Source: Verrucomicrobiaceae bacterium (GTDB lineage: Bacteria > Verrucomicrobiota > Verrucomicrobiia > Verrucomicrobiales > Verrucomicrobiaceae). Taken from it: a stretch of DNA of 64,000 nt. The notes under the pieces were generated by a model. It had not been told where the DNA came from and searched no databases. It was given only the letters and a program-made list of their open reading frames with translations. The stretch spans positions 62,001 through 126,000 of the forward strand of contig JAEUHK010000062.1 of assembly GCA_016795465.1 (NCBI GenBank), written 5' to 3'. Shown here in pieces: positions 8,269 to 16,834 of the stretch. Both the position numbers and the translations under genes were made by a program. The stretch's first letter is position 1. Each line of letters starts with the position of its first letter.

Positions 8269-9285
8269 TCAGCTCCGCAGCAGCCCGAGCAGCTCCCGCA
8301 TGCGCAGCTCGATGTTCAGCAGGCTGGCCTGCACGCCGGAGAGCCATTCGATATCGGCTCCGGCAGGGTGTTGCTGCACGAGCTTGTCAGTAGCATTTAG
8401 CGCAGCGGCGAAAAGGGGCAGGCTTTGCTCCAAATCCGTGACGAGGAAGGACCACTCAGGCTTCGCGGCCTCCGAAAACTGGCGCAGCACATGCACGAGA
8501 TGCGCACCGAGGTCCGCCACGGTGGAGAGCAGCCGCAAAACCGCCGGACGGGTGCGGATTTCATCATTAAAGACAAGCAGGTTCTGGAAGCGGCGCAGTT
8601 CCTTCGCCAGCGCGGCGGAGCGTTTGGCTGGATCATTCGATGACGAGGCCTTTTCGGGCTTCGCGGCGGCTGGAGGCGCTTTTTTGCCTGAGGCGGGAGT
8701 TTGGAACGGATCGCGTCCAGGCTCCTTCGGCAGGAAAGGATCGTCAAAACCGGGGCTGTGCAGCGCATCGGCGAGCGAGCTTTCCTGGCCGCGTTCACCG
8801 AGGAGGAAGTGCTTCCGGCGAGCGCGGTTCTGGCGGAGGAGGGCGTTTTCCTCGTCTTTCGTGAGCTGCCAGCGCGGCGCGGACACTCGGACCTGCAGAT
8901 GCCAGCTTTGGATGAGCACGCGCTGGTTGTCCTGGTTGAACCACTCGAAGAAAAGCAGGTTTTTGAGCCCCGGCGGCACCGGCAGGATGCTGGAGGCCTT
9001 CGCCGCCCGACGGCGGGGGATCTTCGCCACGCGGTAGGACGCGGTCATGACGCCGGTGTAGCCACTTTGCAGGGGCGTGATGGCATCCACGCTGGCCTCG
9101 TTCATCTCCGGCAGGGGATTGTGGAAGTCCACCCGGCAGCCCGCGATGTCTCGCAGGAAGTTTCCCACCAGCTCGATGCGCACGGGCTGCTTCTGCCCGG
9201 TGAGGTGGAGCATGCCTGTGACCAGCCCCGGCACCTCATTCGTGAGGTAACCGCCAAGGACCGAGGATTCGAGACAAACTATCAT
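8269..9285 (-). CDS. Conserved hypothetical protein
   Basis: I do not recognise the family. From the ATG at 9285 the protein has 338 residues (an upstream in-frame ATG at 9384 adds 33 unconvincing residues). The N-terminal half (to about 190) is a mixed alpha/beta segment with aromatic-rich patches such as LLFFEWFNQDNQRVLIQSWH. A proline/alanine/lysine linker follows at about residues 210-235. The C-terminal part looks largely helical (ALAKELRRFQNLLVFNDEIR and LLNIELRMRELLGLLRS). There is no signal peptide or membrane segment, so it is probably cytoplasmic. The flanking genes give no clue. Confidence 0.6.
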   Translation of the reverse strand: MIVCLESSVLGGYLTNEVPGLVTGMLHLTGQKQPVRIELVGNFLRDIAGCRVDFHNPLPEMNEASVDAITPLQSGYTGVMTASYRVAKIPRRRAAKASSILPVPPGLKNLLFFEWFNQDNQRVLIQSWHLQVRVSAPRWQLTKDEENALLRQNRARRKHFLLGERGQESSLADALHSPGFDDPFLPKEPGRDPFQTPASGKKAPPAAAKPEKASSSNDPAKRSAALAKELRRFQNLLVFNDEIRTRPAVLRLLSTVADLGAHLVHVLRQFSEAAKPEWSFLVTDLEQSLPLFAAALNATDKLVQQHPAGADIEWLSGVQASLLNIELRMRELLGLLRS

Positions 9286-9444
9286 TTCGCTCAGGTACTC
9301 TAAGGGCAAGATTTTCGGGGCGCAAGCCACGCGGCGTATCGCGGCCAAAATGTGGCAGACCTTTTGCTTGTGATGGAGGGCCACCCGGTCGAACCGAGGG
9401 CCCCCTCAAACCTCATCAAACCTCATCATACCTCAAAAAAGCCT

Positions 9445-9693
9445 ATGAAATCCCTCGTGACCCTCAGTCGTGCCTTCGTCGAATTCGGCCCCTTCACCAA
9501 GGCGGAAGTCCTCGACTTCAGCAAGCGCGGCCTCCTCCAAGATACCGACTACCTCCGCGATGAAGGCAGCGATACCTGGCTGCCCACCGCCGAGTGGGTC
9601 AGCGCCTCCAAGCCCGCTCCGAAGCTCAAAGTCGTCAAAGCCGCCGCCCCGAAAGCCGCCCCCGCTGCCAAGAAGACGAAAAAGGCCGCTTGA
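9445..9693 (+). CDS. Small GYF_2/DUF4339-like protein with Lys/Ala-rich tail
   Basis: The 82-residue protein starts at the ATG at 9445. Residues 10-48 (FGPFTKAEVLDFSKRGLLQD, then DTWLPTAEW) resemble the bacterial GYF_2 fold, in which a 'tilt' helix and a conserved W/P patch bind proline-rich peptides. The C-terminal 30 residues are a basic tail (KVVKAAAPKAAPAAKKTKKA) like histone H1 or HU-tail sequences, suggesting binding to nucleic acid or the envelope. GYF_2 domains usually sit beside membrane domains; here the domain stands alone. Function is inferred only from this resemblance. Confidence 0.6.
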   Translation: MKSLVTLSRAFVEFGPFTKAEVLDFSKRGLLQDTDYLRDEGSDTWLPTAEWVSASKPAPKLKVVKAAAPKAAPAAKKTKKAA

Positions 9694-9747
9694 TGCGGCC
9701 TCGCACCGCCGCTGGACTCCCCCGCTCACGCATGCCATGAAGCAGGC

Positions 9748-10974
9748 GTGACCCACGAAACCAAGCGCACCTTTCGCAACGAGCTCTGGCGCTCGCTGCC
9801 TGCCGGGGTCCTCGACACGCTCACCGCCACTTTTGGCATGCTCGTGGCCGTGCGGGTGTTTGCGATGGGTGACATGGCAAAGGCGAGTTTCCTCGCTGCG
9901 ACGAGCGGCGGCATGGTGACGAGTCTGTTTGTCGTCCCGTTGCTCCTGCGGGCCAAAAGCACCATCGCACGCACCGCGGCGAAGGTGCAGATGCTCGGCG
10001 GTGCCAGCATGGCCGTCAGCGCCTCCTTTCCCGATTCTCCCTCGCTTTACCTGCTCGGCCTCGGTCTCGGCATCTTCTGCTTCTCGATGCAGATCCCGCT
10101 GATGACGCAGATCTACCGCATGAACTACCCCGAGGCCGCGCGGGGCAAGCTCTACGCCATCGCCGGTGTCACGCGGGCCGGTGCAGCGGTCGCCTTCGGC
10201 TATGCGGCGGGCTGGCTGCTCGATCTCGATTTGAAAAACTACACCTGGCTGCTGTGGGCCTATGCCGCGAGCGGCTTTGTCAGCGGCCTGTGGACCTACG
10301 GCCTGCCCGCCACGCCCTGGCAGCCGGAGGAAAACGCCCGCACCAGCCTCTGGAGCGCCTGGCGCTGGGTGCGTGAAGACAACGACTTCCGCACGCTGCT
10401 CATCTCCTGGATGATGATGGGAGTCGGCAATCTCGCCGCCGCCTGCCTCTTCGTCGAATACCTCGCGAATCCCGCTCACGGCATCAATCTGCCGGAAAAG
10501 CAGGTCGCCTTCATCACCTGCGTGGTCCCGGTGCTGGCCCGCCTGCTCTTCTCCTACCCGTGGGGCCTCGTTTACGACCGCTTTCATCTCTTCGGCGTGC
10601 GTGCGGCGCTGAATGTCTTTTTCGCCGCGGGCATCCTCTGCTTCTACCTCGGCCAAAGCGTGGCCTGGTGGACCTTTGGCATGGCCTTGTGGGGCATGGC
10701 GAATGCTGGCGGCAATGTCACCTGGGCGCTGTGGGTCACCAAACTCGCCCCGAAGCATGCCGTGGCCGAGTACATGAGCGTCCACACCTTTCTTACCGGC
10801 CTGCGCGGCCTCGTGGCCCCCTTCCTCGCCTTCGCGATGTTGAAGGTGATGACCTTCCAAACCTTCTCGATGGTCTGTGGCGCCGCCATCCTCTCCGCCA
10901 GCGCCTTCATCACCGTCCGCGCCCGCACCAGCGATCCCGAAACGAGCAAACGCCTCCGCCCGGAGCGTCTTTAA
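9748..10974 (+). CDS. Major facilitator superfamily transporter
   Basis: The 408-residue protein has about 12 hydrophobic segments in two halves, separated by a charged loop (WQPEENARTSLWSAWRWVRE) near residues 190-212. The start is a GTG at 9748. It lacks recognisable signatures of sugar-porter or drug-export subfamilies, so the substrate cannot be named. The amidase-family gene follows after 12 bp, which suggests co-transcription. Confidence 0.75.
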   Translation: MTHETKRTFRNELWRSLPAGVLDTLTATFGMLVAVRVFAMGDMAKASFLAATSGGMVTSLFVVPLLLRAKSTIARTAAKVQMLGGASMAVSASFPDSPSLYLLGLGLGIFCFSMQIPLMTQIYRMNYPEAARGKLYAIAGVTRAGAAVAFGYAAGWLLDLDLKNYTWLLWAYAASGFVSGLWTYGLPATPWQPEENARTSLWSAWRWVREDNDFRTLLISWMMMGVGNLAAACLFVEYLANPAHGINLPEKQVAFITCVVPVLARLLFSYPWGLVYDRFHLFGVRAALNVFFAAGILCFYLGQSVAWWTFGMALWGMANAGGNVTWALWVTKLAPKHAVAEYMSVHTFLTGLRGLVAPFLAFAMLKVMTFQTFSMVCGAAILSASAFITVRARTSDPETSKRLRPERL

Positions 10975-10986
10975 ACTCATCCAGCC

Positions 10987-11757
10987 ATGACCACCTACCT
11001 CGTCCAAATGAACTCCGTCTGGGAGGACAAGCCCGCCAGCCTTGCGAAGGCCCGCCAGCTCATCGCGGGCGCCAAACCGACTCCGGGCTCGCTCATCGTG
11101 CTGCCGGAGATGTTTGCGACCGGTTTCAGCATCGAGACAAAAATCACCGCCGAGCCTGAGCAAGGCACCACCGAGCAATTCCTCATCGAAATGGCCCGCG
11201 AGCATCGCTGCGCCGTTATCGGCGGTCTCGTCGCGCAGGACGCGACAGGCGATTGCCGAAACCAAAGCCTCTTCATCACGCCCGAGGGCGAGGTTTTGGG
11301 CCGTTACAGCAAAAATCAACCCTTCAGCCTCGGCGGTGAAAGCACCGTGCACACCGCTGGCAAGGGCGTGACGGTCATCGAATGGCAGGGGCTCAAAATC
11401 GCGCTGCTCATCTGCTACGATTTGCGCTTCCCCGAGCTCGCCCGCGAGGCCGTGAAGGCCGGCGCGGAACTGCTCGTCTTCATCGCCGCGTGGCCGATCA
11501 AACGCGTGCAGCATTGGATCACGCTGCTGCAGGCCCGCGCCATTGAAAATCTCGCCTTCGTCATCGGCGTGAACCAATGCGGCACCGATCCCAGCTTCAA
11601 CTACCCCGGCCGCAGCCTCGTCGTCGATCCACACGGTGTCATCATCGCCGATGCAGGCGATCACGAGCACGTCCTCCGCTCCGAGATCGATCCCGCCATT
11701 CTCCGCACTTGGCGTTCCCAGTTCCCCGCCTTGCGTGATGCAGGCATACATTCATAA
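10987..11757 (+). CDS. Carbon-nitrogen hydrolase (omega-amidase/nitrilase family)
   Basis: The 256-residue enzyme carries the nitrilase-superfamily catalytic triad: Glu41 in VLPEMFATGF, Lys109 in GRYSKNQPF and Cys143 in LLICYDLRFPE. The overall pattern, with a short N-terminus, YSKNQPF and ICYDLRFPE, fits YafV/Nit2-type omega-amidases. These hydrolyse 2-oxoglutaramate or 2-oxosuccinamate to the 2-oxoacid and ammonia in metabolite repair. It follows the MFS gene by 12 bp and precedes the DUF1592 gene by 9 bp. Confidence 0.88.
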   Translation: MTTYLVQMNSVWEDKPASLAKARQLIAGAKPTPGSLIVLPEMFATGFSIETKITAEPEQGTTEQFLIEMAREHRCAVIGGLVAQDATGDCRNQSLFITPEGEVLGRYSKNQPFSLGGESTVHTAGKGVTVIEWQGLKIALLICYDLRFPELAREAVKAGAELLVFIAAWPIKRVQHWITLLQARAIENLAFVIGVNQCGTDPSFNYPGRSLVVDPHGVIIADAGDHEHVLRSEIDPAILRTWRSQFPALRDAGIHS

Positions 11758-11766
11758 AAAGCTCCC

Positions 11767-14223
11767 ATGCGCGTCTTTTTTGTCCCTTTTGTCCTTTCAG
11801 TCTCTTCCTTCGCCGCAGACACGTTTCTCGAACAGCACTGCTTCGAGTGCCACGATGCGGATGTGAAGAAAGGCGGCCTCGATTTGACGGCGCTCAGCCT
11901 CGATCTCAAGGATCCGCAGCTCTTCGAAAAGTGGGTCAAAGTCCACGACAGCGTCGCGGATGGCGAAATGCCGCCGAAAAAGAAGCCGCGCCCTGATGCG
12001 AAGCTCGCCAGCACCTTCCTCGACTCGCTCGACAGCCAACTTCGCACCACCAGCGCCGCTCAAACGGCCTCGCAAGGCCGCACGCAGGCCCGCAGACTCA
12101 ACCGCATCGAATACGAAAACACCGTCCGCGACCTCCTGCACATCGACACGCCGCTCGCGGGCCTGTTGCCCGAGGACACCCCGATGCATGGCTTTGACAC
12201 CGTGGCGGACGGTTTGCGCTTCTCGCAGCTCCAGATCGAAAAATACCTCGAAGCCGCTGATGCCGCGCTCGATGCCGCCGTGGACCTGCGCATGCCGATC
12301 GAGCTCAAAAAGGAGCGTTTCACCTACAAGGATCAAAAGAGCATCAAAGAGAACCTCGCGCTGCCGGACAATCCACCGGAGGACCCGAAGAAGAAATACA
12401 GCCGCAAGCGTGTCATGTTCCGCGATGTGCCGGATGCGCTCGTGATGTTCACCGATGCCGACTACCTGCTCGGCCTCTCGAACTTCAAAATGCGCCGCGG
12501 CGGCACCTATCGCATCCGTTTGTCCGCGTATGGCTATCAAAGCGCCGGCGAGCCCGTCACCGCACGCATCTACGCGAACGACTACAGCGCCGGAAAGCGC
12601 CTGCTGGGCCACTGGGACATGCCTGCGGACCAGCCGCGCGTCGTCGAAGTCGTCACACGCATCAATCGCAGCGAGCATCTCATCGTGATGCCCTTCAGCG
12701 TCGGCTACGACGAAAAAGGCCAACGCCTCAATGACAGCGACACGACGAAGGACTTCAAAGGCCGCGGCCTCGCCGTGCAGTGGATCGAGATCGAAGGCCC
12801 GCTCGAAATGGAGAACTGGCCGCCGCCTTCCGTGAAGTCGCTCTTCCCCGATGTGCCCGTCGTGAAGCTCGACGAAAAGAAAATCAACAACCGCTACGAC
12901 ACCGAAAAGGCCATCGGCTTCGAATTGCAGCCCGCTGATCCCGCCGCGTCGCTCAAAACATGCATCGAAGGCTTCGCCGCGAAGGCCTTTCGCCGACCGC
13001 TCGAGCCCGGCGAGGCGGACCGCTTCGTCAAACTCGCGCAGGACTCGCTCGCCAGCGGTGCGCCGTTCCTCCAGGCCGCGAAATTCGGCCTCCGTGCCGT
13101 GCTCACCTCGCCGCAGTTCCTCTTTTTCGATGAGCAGCCCGGCCCGCACCTCAGCGATCACGCCTTGGCATCACGCCTCTCGTATCTCTTCTGGAGCACC
13201 TTGCCCGATGACGAGCTCCTCAGCCTCGCCGCCGCGAAAAAGCTCCACGAGCCCGAAACGCTCAAAAAGCAGATCAACCGCCTCCTCGCCGACCAACGCA
13301 GCCAGGCCTTCGTGAAGAACTTCGCCGGTCAATGGCTCGATCTGCGCAGCATCGACGCCACCAGCCCCGACATGAGCCTCTATCCCGAATTCGATGAGAT
13401 GCTCAAATACGCGATGGTCGGCGAAACGGAGGCCTTCTTCGCCGAAATGCTCTCCAAAGACCTTCCGGTCACGAATTTCATCCAGAGCGACTTCTTGATG
13501 CTCAATCATCGCATCGCACGCCACTACGAAATCGGCACCGATGTCGCCAAAGGCGAAGCATTCGTCCGCGTGAAGGTCCCCGCCGACAGCGTGCGCGGTG
13601 GCTTGCTCACCCAAGCGAGCATTCTCAAAGTCACCGCGAACGGCACCGTCAGCTCGCCCGTGTTGCGCGGCGGCTGGGTCATGAAACGTCTTCTCGGCCA
13701 GCCGCCGCCTCCACCACCTCCCGGCGTGCCCGGCGTCGAACCCGACACACGCGGTGCCAGCACCATCCGCGAGCTTTTGGCCAAGCACAGCACCGCCGAG
13801 AACTGCGCCGGCTGCCACGCCAAGATCGACCCGCCTGGCTTCGCCCTCGAAAACTTCGACGTCATCGGCGGCTGGCGTGATCGCTACCGCAGCAAAGAAA
13901 AAGGCGACAAACCCACCGCCAAAGTCGAAAACCGCGGCGTCTGGCAATACAAAGTCTCTCTCCCCGTCGATGCCAGCGGCCAGCTCGCCGACGGCCGCGC
14001 CTTCAAAGACATCAAAGACTTCAAACAACTCCTCCTCGCCCAGCCCGCCGACGTCCAACGCTGCCTCACCGAAAAACTCCTCACCTACGCCACCGGCGCG
14101 GCTCCGACCTATGCCGATGGCAAAGCCGTGAGTGACATCGTTGCCAAAGCTGTGAAGCAAGGCGGTGGATTGAAGACATTTGTGACTGAACTCGTTCTCA
14201 GTGATACCTTCCGCCGCAAATAA
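11767..14223 (+). CDS. Secreted DUF1592/DUF1588/DUF1585 multi-domain c-type cytochrome (second copy)
   Basis: The 818-residue protein begins with a signal peptide (MRVFFVPFVLSVSSFAADTF) followed by a haem-binding CFECH motif near residue 25. The middle carries DUF1587/DUF1595/DUF1592-like segments (RRLNRIEYENTVRDLL near residue 110, AFRRPLEPGEADRF near 400). A proline run and a DUF1588-like CAGCHAKIDPPGFALENFD motif near residue 680 precede the DUF1585-like end. It is probably a periplasmic or surface dihaem protein. It is followed by its DUF1552 partner 16 bp downstream, the reverse of the gene order at 1-3101. Confidence 0.9.
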   Translation: MRVFFVPFVLSVSSFAADTFLEQHCFECHDADVKKGGLDLTALSLDLKDPQLFEKWVKVHDSVADGEMPPKKKPRPDAKLASTFLDSLDSQLRTTSAAQTASQGRTQARRLNRIEYENTVRDLLHIDTPLAGLLPEDTPMHGFDTVADGLRFSQLQIEKYLEAADAALDAAVDLRMPIELKKERFTYKDQKSIKENLALPDNPPEDPKKKYSRKRVMFRDVPDALVMFTDADYLLGLSNFKMRRGGTYRIRLSAYGYQSAGEPVTARIYANDYSAGKRLLGHWDMPADQPRVVEVVTRINRSEHLIVMPFSVGYDEKGQRLNDSDTTKDFKGRGLAVQWIEIEGPLEMENWPPPSVKSLFPDVPVVKLDEKKINNRYDTEKAIGFELQPADPAASLKTCIEGFAAKAFRRPLEPGEADRFVKLAQDSLASGAPFLQAAKFGLRAVLTSPQFLFFDEQPGPHLSDHALASRLSYLFWSTLPDDELLSLAAAKKLHEPETLKKQINRLLADQRSQAFVKNFAGQWLDLRSIDATSPDMSLYPEFDEMLKYAMVGETEAFFAEMLSKDLPVTNFIQSDFLMLNHRIARHYEIGTDVAKGEAFVRVKVPADSVRGGLLTQASILKVTANGTVSSPVLRGGWVMKRLLGQPPPPPPPGVPGVEPDTRGASTIRELLAKHSTAENCAGCHAKIDPPGFALENFDVIGGWRDRYRSKEKGDKPTAKVENRGVWQYKVSLPVDASGQLADGRAFKDIKDFKQLLLAQPADVQRCLTEKLLTYATGAAPTYADGKAVSDIVAKAVKQGGGLKTFVTELVLSDTFRRK

Positions 14224-14239
14224 GCCGCCATCTCATTTT

Positions 14240-15502
14240 ATGAACACACTCTCACGCCGCACTTTTCTCCGCTCTTCCGGCGTTTCGCTCGCGCTGCCGT
14301 TTCTCGATGCCATGTGGGGACGCAAGGCACTCGCAGCAGCCGAATCGGTGCCGCCGAAGCGGCTCGTGACGATTTGCGCCTCGCTGGGTATCTACGGGCC
14401 GGATTTCTTTCCGGCGGAAAGTGGCGAGGCTTACACGCCGACGCCCTATTTGAAGATGATCGAGGCGCATCGGAAGGACTTCACGGTTTTCTCGAATGTG
14501 TGTCATCCGGATCAAAATGGACGCGATGGACATGCCTCGGAGATGACGTGGCTCACCGGCGCACGCCATCCGGGCCTCGGCGGCTTCCGCAACACGATCT
14601 CGCTGGACCAGTTCATCGCGGAGAAGATCGGTTTTGAGACACGCTACCCGTCGCTGCAGTTCAACACCGGCGGCGGGAACAGCCAGAGCTACACGCGCAG
14701 CGGCGTCATGATCCCGGCGGAGTCGAGACCGTCCAAAGTCTTCGCCAAGCTCTTCCTCGACGGCAGCCAGTGGGAGATCGAGCAGCAGATGCGCAAGCTG
14801 CACGAAGGCCGCAGCATCATGGACACCGTCGGCGAAGAGGCGAAGCGCCTGCAAGGCCGTTTCGGCAGCGCTGATCGCGACAAGCTCGACGAATACTTCA
14901 CCAGCGTGCGCGAGATGGAGCAGCGCCTGCAAAAAGCCGAGGCTTGGGTGCAGAAACCGAAACCCAAGGTCGATGCGCAACCGCCGGAGGACATCAAAGA
15001 CGAGAAGGACCTCATCGGCCGCATGAACCTGCTCTTTGACCTCATCCCGCTCGCCTTCCAGACGGACAGCACGCGTGCCATCACCATGCTCGTGCAGGGC
15101 CGCGGCGACGTGCCGTCGATTCCCGGCGTCAAAACGGATCACCACAACCTCTCCCATCACGGCCAGGACCCGGAAAAGATCGCGCAGCTCCGTTTGATCG
15201 AAACCGCGCAGCTCAAGGCGCTTGGCACGTTGATCGAGAAGCTCAAAACGAAGCAGGAAGGCTCCAAGCGCCTGCTCGACAGCACCGCCGTGCTTTACGG
15301 CAGCAACCTCGGCAACGCCAACTCGCACGACTGGCACAATCTGCCGCTGCTGCTCGCCGGTGGCGGCTTCAAGCACGGCCGCCACCACACCGGCGACGCG
15401 AAGAACAACACCCCGATGGGCAATCTCTTCGTCAGCCTGCTGCAAAACATGGGCATCGAAGCCGACAGCTTCGCCACGAGCACCGGTGCGCTGACGATTT
15501 GA
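14240..15502 (+). CDS. DUF1552 (HXXSHH) family protein, Tat-type signal
   Basis: The 420-residue protein starts at 14240, which places a twin-arginine motif (SRRTFLRSSG) at residues 4-13 followed by a hydrophobic core. This suggests export of a folded protein. The family signature appears as HNLSHHGQ, followed by LDSTAVLYGSNLGNANSHDW and LLAGGGFKHGRHH. Function is unknown, but the genes are nearly always paired with DUF1592 cytochromes. It is the complete paralogue of the partial gene at 1-543. Confidence 0.9.
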   Translation: MNTLSRRTFLRSSGVSLALPFLDAMWGRKALAAAESVPPKRLVTICASLGIYGPDFFPAESGEAYTPTPYLKMIEAHRKDFTVFSNVCHPDQNGRDGHASEMTWLTGARHPGLGGFRNTISLDQFIAEKIGFETRYPSLQFNTGGGNSQSYTRSGVMIPAESRPSKVFAKLFLDGSQWEIEQQMRKLHEGRSIMDTVGEEAKRLQGRFGSADRDKLDEYFTSVREMEQRLQKAEAWVQKPKPKVDAQPPEDIKDEKDLIGRMNLLFDLIPLAFQTDSTRAITMLVQGRGDVPSIPGVKTDHHNLSHHGQDPEKIAQLRLIETAQLKALGTLIEKLKTKQEGSKRLLDSTAVLYGSNLGNANSHDWHNLPLLLAGGGFKHGRHHTGDAKNNTPMGNLFVSLLQNMGIEADSFATSTGALTI

Positions 15503-15505
15503 GGC

Positions 15506-15946
15506 TTACGCCTTGATCTCAAAGATCGCCTCGACTTCCACGGCGGCGCCGGTGGGCAATTGGGCGAAACCGAGGGCGCTGCGGGCGTGGTAGCCATCGC
15601 CTTCCTTGCCAAAGATCTCGTGCAGGAGGTCGGAGCAGCCGTTGATGACGAGATGCTGCTCGGTGAAGTCGAGCGTGGAGTTCACGCAGCCGAGCACCTT
15701 GATCACCTTGAGGCCATCGAGCGTGCCGTGCGTGTCCCAAACCGAGCGAAGGACCTTCTCCGCACAGTTTTTCGCGGCTTTGTAGCCGTCCTCGGTCTTC
15801 AAATCGGCTCCGAGCTTGCCTTTGAGGTCACTGACATGGCCGGAGGTGAGCAGTTGGTTGCCGCTGCGGATGCACAGGTTCAGGTAACCGGGAGCCTGCT
15901 TCGTGAAGGTGATGCCGAGGGATTCTGCTTTTTGCTGGGGAGTCAT
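15506..15946 (-). CDS. RidA/YjgF-family protein
   Basis: The 146-residue protein matches the RidA fold in its shorter YjgH/TdcF-like branch: SGNQLLTSGHVSD near residue 29, a LKVIKVLGCVNSTLDF strand-turn, and GDGYHARSALGFAQLPTGAAVEVEA containing the ligand-contacting Arg of this family. RidA proteins hydrolyse reactive enamine/imine intermediates from pyridoxal-phosphate enzymes, but many paralogues lack proven activity. The stop lies 3 bp from the convergent DUF1552 stop. Confidence 0.88.
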   Translation of the reverse strand: MTPQQKAESLGITFTKQAPGYLNLCIRSGNQLLTSGHVSDLKGKLGADLKTEDGYKAAKNCAEKVLRSVWDTHGTLDGLKVIKVLGCVNSTLDFTEQHLVINGCSDLLHEIFGKEGDGYHARSALGFAQLPTGAAVEVEAIFEIKA

Positions 15947-15982
15947 GGGACGAGGGATGAGAGATAAGAGAAGAGGGATGGT

Positions 15983-16834
15983 CTAGGAGATCTTCACTAC
16001 GCCGACGGTGGTGTTGTCCTGTCGCTCGTAGTTGATGCGGCGGATGGCGAAGATGATGGCGTCGGCGATTTTATCGGCGGTGGTGTGTTTGCCGAAAGCG
16101 AGGAGTTCTTCCAAAGCTTTGTCGCTGAGGGTGAAGATGCCGTCGCTGGCACCGATGATGATGTCGCCCTTTTGCAGGGCGATGGGGTGCGGGGGCGAAT
16201 CGATCATCGCCATGGGCATGCCGAGCAGGGCGGATTGCAGCGTGTGGCGGTCGGGATGGTTGGCGGCCTCCTCGGCGGTGATTTCGCCGCGTTTGGCCCG
16301 CTCTTCGATGAGCGGGGCGAGCGAGTGGTCCTGATTGATGCGGTTCAGTTTCCCTTCGCGAAAGAGGAAGAGCGGAGAATCGCCCACGCTGATCCATTCC
16401 ATCCACTTTTGCGTCACGAGCACGCCGATCATCGTGGTGCCCATCGGCGGAGCCACGGCGGGCATGCGGTCGGTGATATAGCCGAGCGTGCTGTTCGCGG
16501 TTTGCAGGGCGTGGTGGAGCTTGTCCGCCGGATGACCGTCCACCTCGTGGTAGGCACGCACAAAGGCGTTCACACCAATGTAGCTCGCCACGCTGCCACC
16601 GGCATGCGCACCGAGGCCATCACCCACGACGAGCATGAGTCGCTCCAGGCTGCGCTCGCCGGGCTCGGCGGCATCCGCAAAGGCATAGTAGTCCTCCTGG
16701 TTTTCACGACGACCGCGATACTGGCGGGCGGCAAAGTCCTGCTCCTGCACGAAAGCAGCATCCGTGACGGCTTCGGCGACAAAAACGGGGGCGGTCTTGT
16801 TGGCTTGGGGGGGCTTGATGTCGTCGGTGATCAC
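15983..16834 (-). CDS. PP2C-type Ser/Thr protein phosphatase
   Basis: The 283-residue protein has the PP2C metal-binding motifs in order: RRENQEDYY near residue 42, the VVGDGLGAHAGG box near 68-80, GTTMIG near 130, ISVGDSPLFLF near 150 and GASDGIF near 230, ending with the RQDNTTVGVV motif. These residues bind two Mn/Mg ions for dephosphorylating phospho-Ser/Thr. Its start overlaps the aldose epimerase stop by 4 nt, so the two are co-translated. A Hanks-type kinase is encoded about 1.6 kb away on the opposite strand, a plausible counterpart. Confidence 0.9.
   Translation of the reverse strand: MITDDIKPPQANKTAPVFVAEAVTDAAFVQEQDFAARQYRGRRENQEDYYAFADAAEPGERSLERLMLVVGDGLGAHAGGSVASYIGVNAFVRAYHEVDGHPADKLHHALQTANSTLGYITDRMPAVAPPMGTTMIGVLVTQKWMEWISVGDSPLFLFREGKLNRINQDHSLAPLIEERAKRGEITAEEAANHPDRHTLQSALLGMPMAMIDSPPHPIALQKGDIIIGASDGIFTLSDKALEELLAFGKHTTADKIADAIIFAIRRINYERQDNTTVGVVKIS

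Noticed and set aside
9433..11751. Open frame of 772 codons on the minus strand
   Set aside because: It is antisense to the MFS transporter and the amidase, both of which have strong motifs. Long antisense frames are common in high-GC coding DNA.
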